Source: Georgenia sp. TF02-10
GTDB lineage: Bacteria > Actinomycetota > Actinomycetes > Actinomycetales > Actinomycetaceae
Reading direction: 5' to 3'
DNA length: 64,000 bases
Assembly (NCBI RefSeq): GCF_022759505.1
Contig: NZ_CP094289.1
Coordinates: forward strand, 1 to 64,000
Shown: in pieces, positions 32,598 through 42,781 of the stretch
Layout of the letters: every line of letters starts with the position of its first letter
How positions within the stretch are numbered: position 1 is the stretch's first letter
The notes under the pieces: generated by a model
What the model was told of the DNA's origin: nothing
Database searches by the model: none
Seen by the model: the letters and a program-made list of their open reading frames with translations, nothing else
Program-made: the position numbers and the translations under genes

Positions 32598-34103
32598 ATG
32601 CCCGACGCCGGCGCAGGCACGAGCCTGTGGCTCGACCGCCCGCGGCCCACCTACCCCAGCGCCCCCACCCGCCGCGACTTCGACGTCGCCGTGGTCGGCG
32701 GCGGCCTGACCGGCCTCACCACGGCCCTGCTGCTCGCCCAGGCGGGCTGCGCCGTCGTCGTCCTGGAGGCCCGCCGGCTGGGCGTGGTGACCACCGGCAA
32801 CTCCACCGGGAAGGTGACCCTGCTCCAGGGCACCAAGCTCGCCCGGGTGGCCCGGCGCCATTCCGCGGCGACCCTGCGCCGGTACGTGGAGGCGAACCGG
32901 GAGGGCCAGCAGTGGCTGCTGCGCTACTGCGCCGAGCACGACGTCCCGGTCCAGCGCCGCACCGACCTCACCTTCGCCTTCACCGAGGACGGGCGCGACG
33001 ACGTCGCCGCGGTGCACGACGCCGCCCGCGCGGCCGGGCTGGACGTGACCTGGCGCGACGACGCCGGGCTGCCCTTCCCCACGACCGGTGCCGTGGCGCT
33101 GCCGGACCAGGCCCAGATCGACACGGTGGACCTGGTGCTGGCCCTCGCCGCGGACGTCGTCGAGCACGGCGGGGAGATCGTCGAGGGCGCCCGGGTGACC
33201 GGGGTGTCCGGCCGCGGGCCGCTCACCGTGCGCACCTCCACCGGCGAGGTGCGGGCGGAGCGGGTGGTACTGGCCACCGGCACGCCGGTGCTGGACCGCG
33301 GCGGGTTCTTCGCCCGGCTGGAGCCCTCGCGCAGCTACGCGGTGGCCCTGACCGTGCCGGGGCCGCTGCCCGAGGTCACCGCCATCTCGGCCGACTCCCC
33401 CGGCATCTCGCTGCGCACCGCGCCGGTCCCCGGCGGGGTGGAGCGGCTGGTGGTGGCCGGCGGCAGCCACGTGGTCGGCCGGGCCGCCGCGCCGCGCGAG
33501 CACGTGCGGGGCCTGGAGCGCTGGGCCGCCGCCCACTTCCCCGGCGCGCGCACCACGCACACCTGGTCCGCCCAGGACTACGGCGGGGTGGACGCGCTGC
33601 CCTCGGTCGGGCCGCTGCTGCCCGGCGGGGACCGGATCCTGGTGGTCACCGGGCTGGACAAGTGGGGGATCGCGATGGGCACCGCGGCCGCGCTGGCGCT
33701 GTCCGCCCGGATCCTCGGCGGCCAGGTGCCGTGGGCGGCGGCGGTGCGCACCTGGCGGCCCGGGGGGCTCGCCGGGGCGGACCAGGCCGTGCGGCTCAAC
33801 GCCGGCGTCGCCGCCCGGCTGGTCGGAGACCGGCTCAGCCCCCGGGTGCACGCCGCCGGGGTCCGACCGCCCGAGGGGCAGGGCCGGGTGGAGCGCGACG
33901 GCGTCCGGGACGTGGCGGTGAGCACCGTCGACGGCGTCACCCGCCGGGTCTCGGCCACCTGCACCCACCTGGGCGGGGTGGTGTCGTGGAACGACGCCGA
34001 CCGGTCCTGGGACTGCCCGCTGCACGGCTCCCGCTTCGCCGCCGACGGCACGGTCCTGGAGGGGCCGGCGACGTGCGCGCTGCGGTCGGTGGGGCAGCCC
34101 TGA
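32598..34103 (+). CDS. FAD-dependent oxidoreductase with C-terminal Rieske domain
   Basis: 501 aa. DAO-type N-terminus with FDVAVVGGGLTGLTTALLLAQAG (dinucleotide fold) and VVTTGNSTGKVTLLQGTKL; FAD-binding C-terminal VTGLDKWGIAMGTAAALAL; then a Rieske [2Fe-2S] domain with CTHLGGVVSW and CPLHGSRF giving the Cys-His pairs. This architecture (YhfW-like) is widespread but uncharacterised, thought to oxidise a small amine or detoxify. GGAGA precedes the ATG. Separated by 107 bp from the DUF255 gene on the same strand. Confidence 0.9.
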   Translation: MPDAGAGTSLWLDRPRPTYPSAPTRRDFDVAVVGGGLTGLTTALLLAQAGCAVVVLEARRLGVVTTGNSTGKVTLLQGTKLARVARRHSAATLRRYVEANREGQQWLLRYCAEHDVPVQRRTDLTFAFTEDGRDDVAAVHDAARAAGLDVTWRDDAGLPFPTTGAVALPDQAQIDTVDLVLALAADVVEHGGEIVEGARVTGVSGRGPLTVRTSTGEVRAERVVLATGTPVLDRGGFFARLEPSRSYAVALTVPGPLPEVTAISADSPGISLRTAPVPGGVERLVVAGGSHVVGRAAAPREHVRGLERWAAAHFPGARTTHTWSAQDYGGVDALPSVGPLLPGGDRILVVTGLDKWGIAMGTAAALALSARILGGQVPWAAAVRTWRPGGLAGADQAVRLNAGVAARLVGDRLSPRVHAAGVRPPEGQGRVERDGVRDVAVSTVDGVTRRVSATCTHLGGVVSWNDADRSWDCPLHGSRFAADGTVLEGPATCALRSVGQP

Positions 34104-34210
34104 GGGACTCGGCGCCCCGGCCGCCTCGTCCTGGACCGCCTGCGCCACCTCGGCCGCCGCCGACCACCGCACACCTCGACCGCCCCGCCCTCGGGTGGCA
34201 GGCTCGAGCC

Positions 34211-36214
<2,004 letters not shown>

Positions 36215-36257
36215 GCCGCCGAAGCCCGGTGGCTGGGGGGCCTACCGCCCGGGTCGG

Positions 36258-37307
36258 TCAGGAGCCGGCGCGGACGAGGAACTTCGCGCCCTTGCCCTCC
36301 CGCAGGGTCTGCAGGGCGGAGGCGACGCCGTCCAGCCCGATCTCGTCGACCCATCCCGTGGTGTCGTACACCCCGCGCGCCATCGCGTCGATGACGGCGT
36401 CGAAGTCGGCCGGGAGGTAGGCGAGCGCGCCCCTGATCTCGGTCTCCGCCATGACGAGGGCGGTGGGCAGGAACTCCATCGGCCGCTCGTGGATCGCGAC
36501 GACGACGAGGTTGGCGCCGGGGGCGAGCAGGGGCAGCGCCGAGGCGATCGCCGGCCCGGCGCCGGCGGCGTCGAACGCCGCCTCGACCCCGTCCCCGCCG
36601 GTGAGGTCGGCGACCCGGGCGGGAAGGTCCTCGTTGACCGGGTCCAGGACGTCCGCGCCGAGCGCACCGATGGTGGCCCGCCGCGGCGCGCTGGGCTCGG
36701 AGACGATGACCCGGTCGACGCCGTGCGCCTTCAGCGCGAACCAGACGCCGATGCCGATCGGCCCGGCCCCAGCGACCAGGGCGCTCTGGCCGGGCCGGAT
36801 GCCGCTGCGCTCGACGGCGTGCCAGGCGACCGCCATCGGCTCGACGAGGGCGCCGAGCCGGAGGTCGACGGCGTCCGGCAGCTTGTGCAGCTGGGACGCG
36901 GGGACCGTGGTGAACTCGGCCATCCCGCCGCCGTCGGCGGTCAGGCCGTGGAACCCGATCATCCGGCAGGCGTTGTAGCGGCCCTGCCGGCAGGCGGCGC
37001 ACCGCCCGCAGTAGTAGACGGGCCAGACGGCCACGCGGTCACCCACCGCCACGCCGTCGACGTCCGCACCGAGCTCGACGACGGTGCCGGAGAACTCGTG
37101 GCCGAGGACCTGGGGCAGCCCGGCGCCGGTGAGCGGGTGCTTCGGGTACTCGGACCCCTCGGGCAGCGGCGCGAAGTACATGTGCAGGTCCGAGCCGCAG
37201 ATCCCGGCGAAGGCGTTCTTGAGCTTCACCTGCCCGCGGCCCGGGGCCGGCTCGTCGATGTGGTCGACCCGGAGGTCCTGGGTCCCGTGGAAGCGCGCTG
37301 CGCGCAT
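36258..37307 (-). CDS. Zinc-dependent medium-chain alcohol/polyol dehydrogenase
   Basis: 349 aa. Catalytic zinc region GICGSDLHMYF and GHEFSG, structural zinc cysteines in CGRCAACRQGRYNAC, NAD site VAGAGPIGIGVWFAL. Closest in pattern to (R,R)-butanediol/sorbitol dehydrogenases, because of the long loop after GSDLHMY and the PLTGAGLPQVLGHEF segment. Oxidises a vicinal diol or polyol with NAD. Followed (upstream in transcription) by an SDR gene, both minus strand with a 22-bp gap, likely one catabolic unit. Confidence 0.92.
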   Translation of the reverse strand: MRAARFHGTQDLRVDHIDEPAPGRGQVKLKNAFAGICGSDLHMYFAPLPEGSEYPKHPLTGAGLPQVLGHEFSGTVVELGADVDGVAVGDRVAVWPVYYCGRCAACRQGRYNACRMIGFHGLTADGGGMAEFTTVPASQLHKLPDAVDLRLGALVEPMAVAWHAVERSGIRPGQSALVAGAGPIGIGVWFALKAHGVDRVIVSEPSAPRRATIGALGADVLDPVNEDLPARVADLTGGDGVEAAFDAAGAGPAIASALPLLAPGANLVVVAIHERPMEFLPTALVMAETEIRGALAYLPADFDAVIDAMARGVYDTTGWVDEIGLDGVASALQTLREGKGAKFLVRAGS

Positions 37308-37329
37308 GCCTGTCCTCTCTGCCTGACGT

Positions 37330-38109
37330 TCAGCTCATGAACTTGCGAAGATCGGGGTAGCCGCTGGTCGCCCAGGCCCCGTCGACGACCAGGTTGTCCC
37401 CCGAGATGTAGGACGCGTCCTCGCTGGCGAGGAACAGCGCGGCCGCGGCGACCTCCTGGGGCTGGGCCGCCCGGTTCAACGGGATCCGCTCGAGGAACGC
37501 GTCCCGCACGGGCGGAGCCTGGGTCATGGCCGCGGTCATCGGGGTGTCGACCAGCCCGGGCGAGACCGCGTTCACGCGGATGCCGTGCTCGGCGAGCTCC
37601 AGCGCCGCCTGCTTGGTGAGCATCACCACGGCCGCCTTCGACGCGGAGTACCCGGCACCGAACTGGAGCGGGACGAAGGAGTTCAGCGACGCGACGTTCA
37701 CGATCGCGCCGGGCTTGCCCTCGGCGATGAAGTGGTTGGCGGCGAGCTTCGTGCCGAGGAACGCGCTGTAGAGGTTCAGGCGGATCGTGAAGTCCCAGTC
37801 CGCGTAGCTCATCGCGACCAAGGGCGCGGCCTTGGAACCGCCGGCAACGTTGAACACCATGTCCAGCCCGCCGAGCTCGGACACGGCGCGGGCGATGGCT
37901 CCGTCGTACGCGCCCTCGTCCGTCACGTCCGCAACGTGGCCCGTGACGGACGGCCCGAACGTGTCGGTCGCCGTGCCGGCCAGCTGCTCGTTGATGTCGA
38001 CGGCGAGCACCCTCGCTCCCTCGGCGGCGAGCCGCTCGGTGATCGACGCACCGATCCCGGAGACACCTCCGGTGACCACGGCGACCTTGTCGCGGAACCT
38101 CTCGGACAT
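37330..38109 (-). CDS. Short-chain dehydrogenase/reductase
   Basis: 259 aa classical SDR. Cofactor motif VTGGVSGIG, NVAG strand, catalytic Ser in ASLNS and YSASK. Ends with the usual SGDNLVVDGAWATSGYP. Specificity unknown; partner of the zinc dehydrogenase that follows by 22 bp, together suited to interconvert diols or sugar alcohols and ketones. An AGGA-type site precedes the ATG (AGCGAAGGATGTCC). Probably controlled through the palindrome at 38195-38209. Confidence 0.92.
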   Translation of the reverse strand: MSERFRDKVAVVTGGVSGIGASITERLAAEGARVLAVDINEQLAGTATDTFGPSVTGHVADVTDEGAYDGAIARAVSELGGLDMVFNVAGGSKAAPLVAMSYADWDFTIRLNLYSAFLGTKLAANHFIAEGKPGAIVNVASLNSFVPLQFGAGYSASKAAVVMLTKQAALELAEHGIRVNAVSPGLVDTPMTAAMTQAPPVRDAFLERIPLNRAAQPQEVAAAALFLASEDASYISGDNLVVDGAWATSGYPDLRKFMS

Positions 38110-38194
38110 CCTTCGCTCCTTCGCGCTGCTTCGTGGTCGAGCGTCGTGGTCGAGCCGGACGACGGTTATGAGCTGCTCACCCGCCCCGGGTACT

Positions 38195-38226
38195 GGTCGA
38201 TCATCGACCCCATCTCCCGGATAATA
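38195..38226 (-). promoter_or_regulatory. Promoter and perfect 15-bp palindrome upstream of the SDR/ADH operon
   Basis: GGTCGAT-c-ATCGACC (38195-38209) lies just downstream, in minus-strand sense, of a TATTAT -10-like box (38221-38226). A repressor bound there would block transcription. No regulator gene is adjacent. AT-richness of the -10 stands out locally. Confidence 0.55.
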
Positions 38227-38522
38227 GAGGCCTTCCGTCCCGTCCCCGGTAGTAGATGGGTGCGGTGATGACGGTCCCCGGCTCGTCGTGGCTCGCCAGG
38301 CGACGGCGGTAGCTGCCGCCGGGCCCGGTCAGGCGGAGCGGCGCATCAGGTGGTTGCTCGCGCTGGCGCCCGACGGCGGCGGTCACCCTGTGTGTCCCAG
38401 CCGACCGCAACGACAACGCCGAGCGGCGGGCAGCGGAAGGCCCGGCGGGATGCCGCGGCCCGGGTTGACCGGTGCGGCACCGCGCCGGGCCCTCCCGTGG
38501 GTCATGGCCCGGTCGGTCGCTG
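38227..38522. other. Region upstream of the SDR promoter, no gene seen
   Basis: About 300 bp with no convincing gene on either strand. It ends at the stop codon of the 77-aa protein gene. Confidence 0.4.
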
Positions 38523-38756
38523 TCAGCTGCGCTGCAGCCGCGAGGCCAGGAGCTTCTTGCCCATCTCGGCGCCCTTCTTGCTGTCGGACTGCGCCTTGCG
38601 GAAGAACTCCGCGAGCTCGTTGTCGCCGTCGCGCTCCGCGTCCTGGATGTAGGTCTCCAGGCGCAGCACGTTGTCCAGGCACGTCTCGGTGAACCAGAGG
38701 ATGTTGTAGTCCTTGTCCTTGGTGCCGGTGACCTGACCCGTCTCGCTGGTGCTCAT
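38523..38756 (-). CDS. Conserved 77-aa soluble protein of unknown function
   Basis: Compact helical protein: KDKDYNILWFTETCLDNVLRLETYIQDAERDGDNELAEFFRKAQSDSKKGAEMGKKLLASRL. One Cys, no signal or membrane segment. I recall similar short actinobacterial proteins but no known function. GAGGAGAGGAG lies 6-7 nt before the ATG, a very strong ribosome binding site, suggesting abundant product. An imperfect palindrome GTGACCACGCTCAC lies upstream at 38788-38801. Confidence 0.85.
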   Translation of the reverse strand: MSTSETGQVTGTKDKDYNILWFTETCLDNVLRLETYIQDAERDGDNELAEFFRKAQSDSKKGAEMGKKLLASRLQRS

Positions 38757-39056
38757 CTCGCACTCCTCTCCTCGGTGGAACGTTGGTGTGACCACGCTCA
38801 CGCAGGAGCTACCGGACCGCAACCGGAGGTTGCCGGAGGCCCGGCTCTGCGCGGGTTGCAGCGGGGCTCCGGCGCGCCGAGGAGCAGTGATGACGCGTCC
38901 GGCACGCCGTGCTCGTCCCGGGCGCAGGCCAGCGCGGTCAGGGCCGGCAGCGAGCGCCCGCGCGGTTCGCCGGCTCGCTACGGGTGCGCCCGGCGAGACC
39001 GGCCCGCAGGCTGGGAGCCAGGCAGCACACGACCTTCGGGAAGGGAAGGGACCGCC

Positions 39057-39398
39057 ATGTACACGATCACCCGCCGGTCCGAGCACCTGCCGCCCGGGGA
39101 GCGCACCGCGCTCGTCGAGGGCGAGCCGTACGGCGCCGGCGTCTCCTTCTTCTGGACCGACGCCGCGCCCGGCGAGGGCCCGCCGCGCCACCACCATCCG
39201 TACGCCGAGACGTGGGTGGTGCTCGCCGGGACGGCCAGCGCCACCGCCGACGAGGAGACGTTCGACTTTGCCGCCGGTGACATCGTTACGGTCCTGCCCG
39301 GCACCGTGCACCGCTTCGAGGCCACCGGCACCGACCGCCTCCACATGCTGTGCATCCACCCCTCACCGCGGGTGGTGGAGGAGGAGGTCGACGGCTGA
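39057..39398 (+). CDS. Small single-domain cupin protein
   Basis: 113 aa. Cupin motif 1 reads PPRHHHPYAETWVVLAGTA (two to three His plus Glu, metal ligands) and motif 2 FAAGDIVTVLPGTVHRFEATG (His). Beta-barrel binding a metal and small ligand; function unassigned. Start ATG 39057 follows AAGGGAAGGGA by about 6 nt. Immediately followed by a minisatellite that begins within the last codons (GEEVDG). Confidence 0.9.
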   Translation: MYTITRRSEHLPPGERTALVEGEPYGAGVSFFWTDAAPGEGPPRHHHPYAETWVVLAGTASATADEETFDFAAGDIVTVLPGTVHRFEATGTDRLHMLCIHPSPRVVEEEVDG

Positions 39399-39550
39399 GG
39401 CCGCCGTCGGGAGGCACCGGCCGACGGCTGGGGCCGCCGTCGGGAGGAGGTCGACGGCTGGGCCGCTACCGGGAGGGACCGGTCGACAGTCGGGGCCGCC
39501 GCCGGGAGGGACTGGTCGACAACTGGGGCCGCCGCAGGAAGGCACCCGGG
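39388..39550. repeat. Five-copy degenerate tandem repeat of about 30-36 bp
   Basis: Units containing GTCGACGGCTGGGGCCGCCG and then TCGGGAGG (variants CCGGGAGG, AGGAAGG) recur about five times from the end of the cupin gene to just before the stop of the next gene on the opposite strand. Non-coding; lies between convergent genes. Confidence 0.75.
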
Positions 39551-39556
39551 AGGTGG

Positions 39557-40264
39557 TCAGGGCCAGGCGAGCCGTGACCACCGGTAGGCGTACCGCCGCA
39601 GCCGGGCCGCCCACGGGTACGGCGGCAGGCCCGCTGGGCTGTGCTCGACCGGGTCGAACCGGATGAGCCGGTCCGGCGCGGCGGCGGGGTCGGCCAGCAG
39701 GACCAGCCGGCCGAGCGGGTGCCACGGCCCGCGGGGGCCGGCCCACCGCAGCGCGAGCCGCAGCGGCTGGTGCGCCGGCAGGGCCGCCAGGTAGACCGGC
39801 CCGTCCGGGCCGGCGAACGGCATCAGCGTGGTGAGCGGGCCGGCCAGCGGGCGGCGGCGCGGCCGGAGGAGGTAGCGGCCCCAGCGGCCGGTGCCGGTGG
39901 AGGCGAGGAGCAGGTCGTTCGGCCGGCCCTGGTCGTGCCAGCGCACGGCGAGTCCCTGGATGTCCGGCCACCCCGACGGCAGCCCCGTCGCCCGCGAGAC
40001 CCGGGCCACGGCCTCGAGGGAGCGGGCCTCGCCCAGCGCGCCGACCGCCGGGCCGGCGCCGGCGAGCTCGAGGCGGGCGGGGACGACGGCGCCGCGCGGG
40101 TGCAGCGGCTTGCTGCGCCGCACCCGGGCGACGGTCGCCATGACCGCACCGAGCACCAGCCCAGCCGCGAGCGCCGGCACCGCACCTGCCGCCGCTGCCG
40201 CCGACCCGGCCGGTCCCGTCCGCCGCACGCGCTCAGTCCTCGGCACCTGCTCACCGTGACGCAT
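39557..40264 (-). CDS. Catalase-like-fold / phosphodiesterase-annotated membrane-anchored protein
   Basis: 235 aa. One N-terminal membrane helix (about 25-50), then KPLHPRGAVVPARLELAG, ARVSRATGLPSGWPDIQGLAVRW, and RPNDLLLASTGTGRWGRYLLRP. The LHPRG and downstream pattern fits an actinobacterial family often labelled phosphodiesterase, which has faint resemblance to the catalase heme fold; no proximal heme Tyr is clear. Function unknown. Start ATG 40264 chosen as the first Met with coding-like sequence after it. Confidence 0.7.
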   Translation of the reverse strand: MRHGEQVPRTERVRRTGPAGSAAAAAGAVPALAAGLVLGAVMATVARVRRSKPLHPRGAVVPARLELAGAGPAVGALGEARSLEAVARVSRATGLPSGWPDIQGLAVRWHDQGRPNDLLLASTGTGRWGRYLLRPRRRPLAGPLTTLMPFAGPDGPVYLAALPAHQPLRLALRWAGPRGPWHPLGRLVLLADPAAAPDRLIRFDPVEHSPAGLPPYPWAARLRRYAYRWSRLAWP

Positions 40265-40414
40265 CGGTGCCCGCCCGGCAAGGTAGCAGGGTCGACGGCG
40301 GCCGCGGCGCCACGCCGAGCCCGGTGGCGCCGGGCAGGTCGGCGACGGCGACGGCGGTCCGACGCCCGGCTGCCCCGACGTCACGGCGCGCACGCCGCAC
40401 TCCGGTGTCGTGCC

Positions 40415-40490
40415 GGCACCCGCCGACTGGGGCAGGGGGCACGCGTGGCAGGCACCCGCCGACTGGCGCAGGTGTCACGCCGGGCGCATC
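40415..40490. repeat. Two-copy 36-bp direct repeat
   Basis: GGCACCCGCCGACTGG occurs at 40415-40430 and 40451-40466, with similar following sequence (GGCAGGGGGCACGC / CGCAGGTGTCACGC). Intergenic. Confidence 0.7.
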
Positions 40491-40521
40491 CTGCCAGGAC
40501 CACGGCACCCGGGAGGCCCTC

Positions 40522-40656
40522 ATGACCGTCTCCGCCAGCCCCGCCGGTGCGGCGCCGTGGCCGGGTCCCGCGCGTCCGGCTGGCCCCCTCCGGGCGGGCA
40601 CTGACCCTGGCCCCGTGCGGGCGCGCAATGACTACCGGCTACCAGGCCATGGCTGA
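40522..40656 (+). CDS. Possible 44-aa small ORF before the DUF6098 gene
   Basis: ATG 40522 has a strong site GGGAGG (40511-40516) 5 nt upstream and reads MTVSASPAGAAPWPGPARPA..., ending RNDYRLPGHG inside the start region of the next gene. Composition is just GC-rich; it may be a translated leader that couples to the DUF6098 gene, which itself has no ribosome binding site. No homology recognised. Confidence 0.3.
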   Translation: MTVSASPAGAAPWPGPARPAGPLRAGTDPGPVRARNDYRLPGHG

Positions 40657-41089
40657 GGACGAGGACCAGATCCGCGCCGGCGGCCTGCACGGCCTCCCGA
40701 GGCTGCACACGCTGGACGAGGTCGCCGAGCTCCAGCGCGCCGTCGGCCGGGTCTACCTGCGCTACAGCGCCGGACCGGCGGCGGACACGGGCACGAGCCG
40801 GGACAAGGAGAGCGGCTGCGTGCTGCCGGGGCTGAGCACCAACCCGGTGACCCCGGAGCCGTGGTGGGACCGGCCGGCCCGGGAGTGGGTGGCCCGCCAG
40901 CTCTGCCAGTACGCGCACCTGGCCACCGGGTCGAACGTCGGCTGGCTGCTCACCGGGACCGAGGTGGGCCGCGGCCCGGACTGCGAGCCCCTGCTCGCCG
41001 ACACCACCGCCCTCGCCGTCATCACGGATGACTGCCTGGAGCAGGCACGCGCGGTGTACCGCACGGCGTTCGACCCCGGCCGGCGGTAG
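40628..41089 (+). CDS. DUF6098 family protein
   Basis: 153 aa. The family pattern LPRLHTLDEVAELQRAVGRVYLRYSAGPAADTG...SGCVLPGLSTNPVTPEPWWDRPAREWVARQLCQYAHLA...VGRGPDCEPLLADTTALAVIT is complete. Function unknown; found in many actinobacteria as a soluble single-domain protein. Start could be ATG 40628 or ATG 40652; neither has a Shine-Dalgarno, so translation may depend on the short ORF at 40522 or a leaderless transcript. Confidence 0.88.
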   Translation: MTTGYQAMAEDEDQIRAGGLHGLPRLHTLDEVAELQRAVGRVYLRYSAGPAADTGTSRDKESGCVLPGLSTNPVTPEPWWDRPAREWVARQLCQYAHLATGSNVGWLLTGTEVGRGPDCEPLLADTTALAVITDDCLEQARAVYRTAFDPGRR

Positions 41090-41132
41090 GCCCCGCCGGG
41101 GTCGGCGCCGCGGTGGGGAGGTCGGCGCGCGC

Positions 41133-41357
41133 TCAGCCAGCGTCGAACCGGTCCTCGCCCTCCTCGTCGGGGTCGTCCTCCGGGTTCGCGCCCGGCGCCG
41201 CCTCGGCTGAGTCCGGGACCCCCTCGTAGCCGTCGTCCCGCTCCCGCACGGGCGGGCCGCCCGCCGGACCGCCGCGGCTGCCGTCGGTGGGGCCGGGGAT
41301 GGCCTCCTCCCGCTGCTCGGGCGTCACCTGCTCGCCCGGCCGGTCCTGCTCGCTCAT
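41133..41357 (-). CDS. Small acidic, disordered hypothetical protein
   Basis: 74 aa, rich in Glu, Asp, Gly and Pro (EQREEAIPGPTDGSRGG, NPEDDPDEEGEDRFDAG), predicted unstructured. GAGGAGG lies 6 nt before the ATG, which supports expression. Small acidic proteins of this kind are common in actinobacteria, without known role. Convergent with the DUF6098 gene. Confidence 0.6.
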   Translation of the reverse strand: MSEQDRPGEQVTPEQREEAIPGPTDGSRGGPAGGPPVRERDDGYEGVPDSAEAAPGANPEDDPDEEGEDRFDAG

Positions 41358-41486
41358 CGGTGCCTCCTCGGGTGCTCGTCACGGTCTCCTGGCATCGAGC
41401 AGACCACGGCCGACGGCGGCCGGCATCTCGGGCGTGGTGGACCGGCCGGTCGTCGTCCTCGGGTACCGGGAGCCGCCGGCGCCGGC

Positions 41487-41634
41487 GAGCGCCACCGTCG
41501 AGAACGACAAAACGGTTGCTCTGAACAACGACTTTGGCAGTCTCGACGCGCGAAGCACGCCCAGCACCCCGAGCGCCACCGTCGAGAACGACAAAACCGT
41601 TGCTCCGAACAACCACTTTGGCAGTCTCGACGCG
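41487..41634. repeat. Two 64-bp direct repeats, each a potential stem-loop
   Basis: Copies at 41487-41550 and 41571-41634, differing at three positions, spaced 20 bp (84-bp period). Each contains CGTCGAGA near its start and TCTCGACG at its end, exact 8-bp inverted arms, with inner GTTG/CAAC and CAAA/TTTG pairing. The AT-rich AGAACGACAAAAC core stands out from the genome. Looks like a small dispersed element (REP/MITE-like) in tandem. Confidence 0.75.
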
Positions 41635-41677
41635 AGGGCAAGGGGCAAGGGGCAAGGGGCAAGGGGCAAGGGGCAAC
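41633..41677. repeat. 7-bp microsatellite AGGGGCA
   Basis: Six consecutive near-perfect AGGGGCA units directly after the second 64-bp repeat, which suggests slippage-prone DNA next to that element. Confidence 0.85.
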
Positions 41678-41761
41678 CGTCCGCCGAGCCGGGCTGCCGG
41701 CGCTGGCCGTCCTGGGCGCGCCGGGCGTGCGGGCTGGATCGTCGCCCGGGGACCACCCCGG

Positions 41762-42781
41762 TCAGGGCCGACCGAGCTCGCCCACCGCCGCGTCGAAGAC
41801 CGGGGGCAGGGCGCGGGCGGCCGGCACCAGCGCTCGCCGCAGCGCCGCCGGGCCGGACGCGGCGAGGAGCGCCTCGGTGAGTAACCGGTAGCGGCGCCCG
41901 ATACGTCGCCAGGCGGCCTCGTAGTCCCCGGGCCGGCCGGCCACCATGGCGGCGACGGCGGCCTCGGCCTGCGCCAGCGCGAGCGAGATGCCCTCCCCGG
42001 TCAGCGCGTCCACGTACCCCCCGGCGTCGCCGACCAGCAGCACGTGCCCGGCCACCCGCCGTCGGGCCCGCTGGCGGAGCGGGCCCGCGCCCCGGACCGC
42101 GCTGGTCGGCTCCCCCCGCAGCCGGTCGGCGAGGGCGGGGAAGGCCAGCAGGTGCTCCGCGTACGGCAGCCGGCGGGAGGTCAGGACGGCGACGCCCACC
42201 TCGGCCGGCCCCACCGGCGTCACGTACGCCTCGGCGTGCGCGGACCAGTGCACCTCGACCAGGTCGGTCCACGGCGCGACGGCGACGTGCCGGCGCAGCC
42301 CGTACCGGCGTCGGCCGCGGGCCGGGGCGTCCAGGCCGAGGTGGCGCCGCAGCGGGGAGTGCAGGCCGTCCGCCGCCACCAGGTAGCGCGCGGGCGTGCC
42401 GTCGACCACCACCCCGTCGGCGCGCAGGTCGACCTCGCGCACCGCCCGTGGCTCGGTCACCACGCCGGCGTCGGCGACGGCGGCGCGCAGCGCCTCGTGC
42501 AGGACGGTGCGGCGCACCCCGCGGCCGGGCGGGCCGGGGAAGCGCGCCTCGGCGCGGACGGCGCCGGACTGGTAACGGATCCCCCGCAGCGGCTGTCCGG
42601 GAGGGTCCACGCCGAGCCGCGCCAGCCGGGTCACCGCGCCGGGCATGAGCCCCTCCCCGCAGGCCTTGTCGATCGTGCCCGTGCGGGGCTCGCGGACCAC
42701 CACGGACATCCCGGCCCGGGCGGCGTGCAGCGCGGTGGCCAGGCCGGCCGGCCCGCCGCCGGCGACGACCAGGTCGATCAC
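41762..42781 (-). CDS. FAD-dependent oxidoreductase, geranylgeranyl-reductase/SrsC-like
   Basis: 339 aa. VIDLVVAGGGPAGLATALHAARAGMSVVVRE (FAD-binding GxGxxG), then TIDKACGEGLMPGAV, a mid motif RYLVAADGLHSPLRRHLGL, and VLLVGDAGGYVDALTGEGISLAL (second FAD site). Belongs to the GGR/aromatic hydroxylase superfamily. Following a type III PKS and an ICMT-type methyltransferase it matches SrsC of the Streptomyces griseus phenolic-lipid operon, a flavoprotein hydroxylating alkylresorcinols to hydroquinones/quinones. GTG start overlaps the methyltransferase stop (GTGA). Reduction of a prenyl chain is the alternative, given the UbiA gene. Confidence 0.88.
   Translation of the reverse strand: MIDLVVAGGGPAGLATALHAARAGMSVVVREPRTGTIDKACGEGLMPGAVTRLARLGVDPPGQPLRGIRYQSGAVRAEARFPGPPGRGVRRTVLHEALRAAVADAGVVTEPRAVREVDLRADGVVVDGTPARYLVAADGLHSPLRRHLGLDAPARGRRRYGLRRHVAVAPWTDLVEVHWSAHAEAYVTPVGPAEVGVAVLTSRRLPYAEHLLAFPALADRLRGEPTSAVRGAGPLRQRARRRVAGHVLLVGDAGGYVDALTGEGISLALAQAEAAVAAMVAGRPGDYEAAWRRIGRRYRLLTEALLAASGPAALRRALVPAARALPPVFDAAVGELGRP

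Noticed and set aside
40267-40521. Coding sequence upstream of the DUF6098 gene
   Set aside because: Contains 36-bp direct repeats and low-complexity translation; only the short ORF from 40522 has a ribosome binding site.
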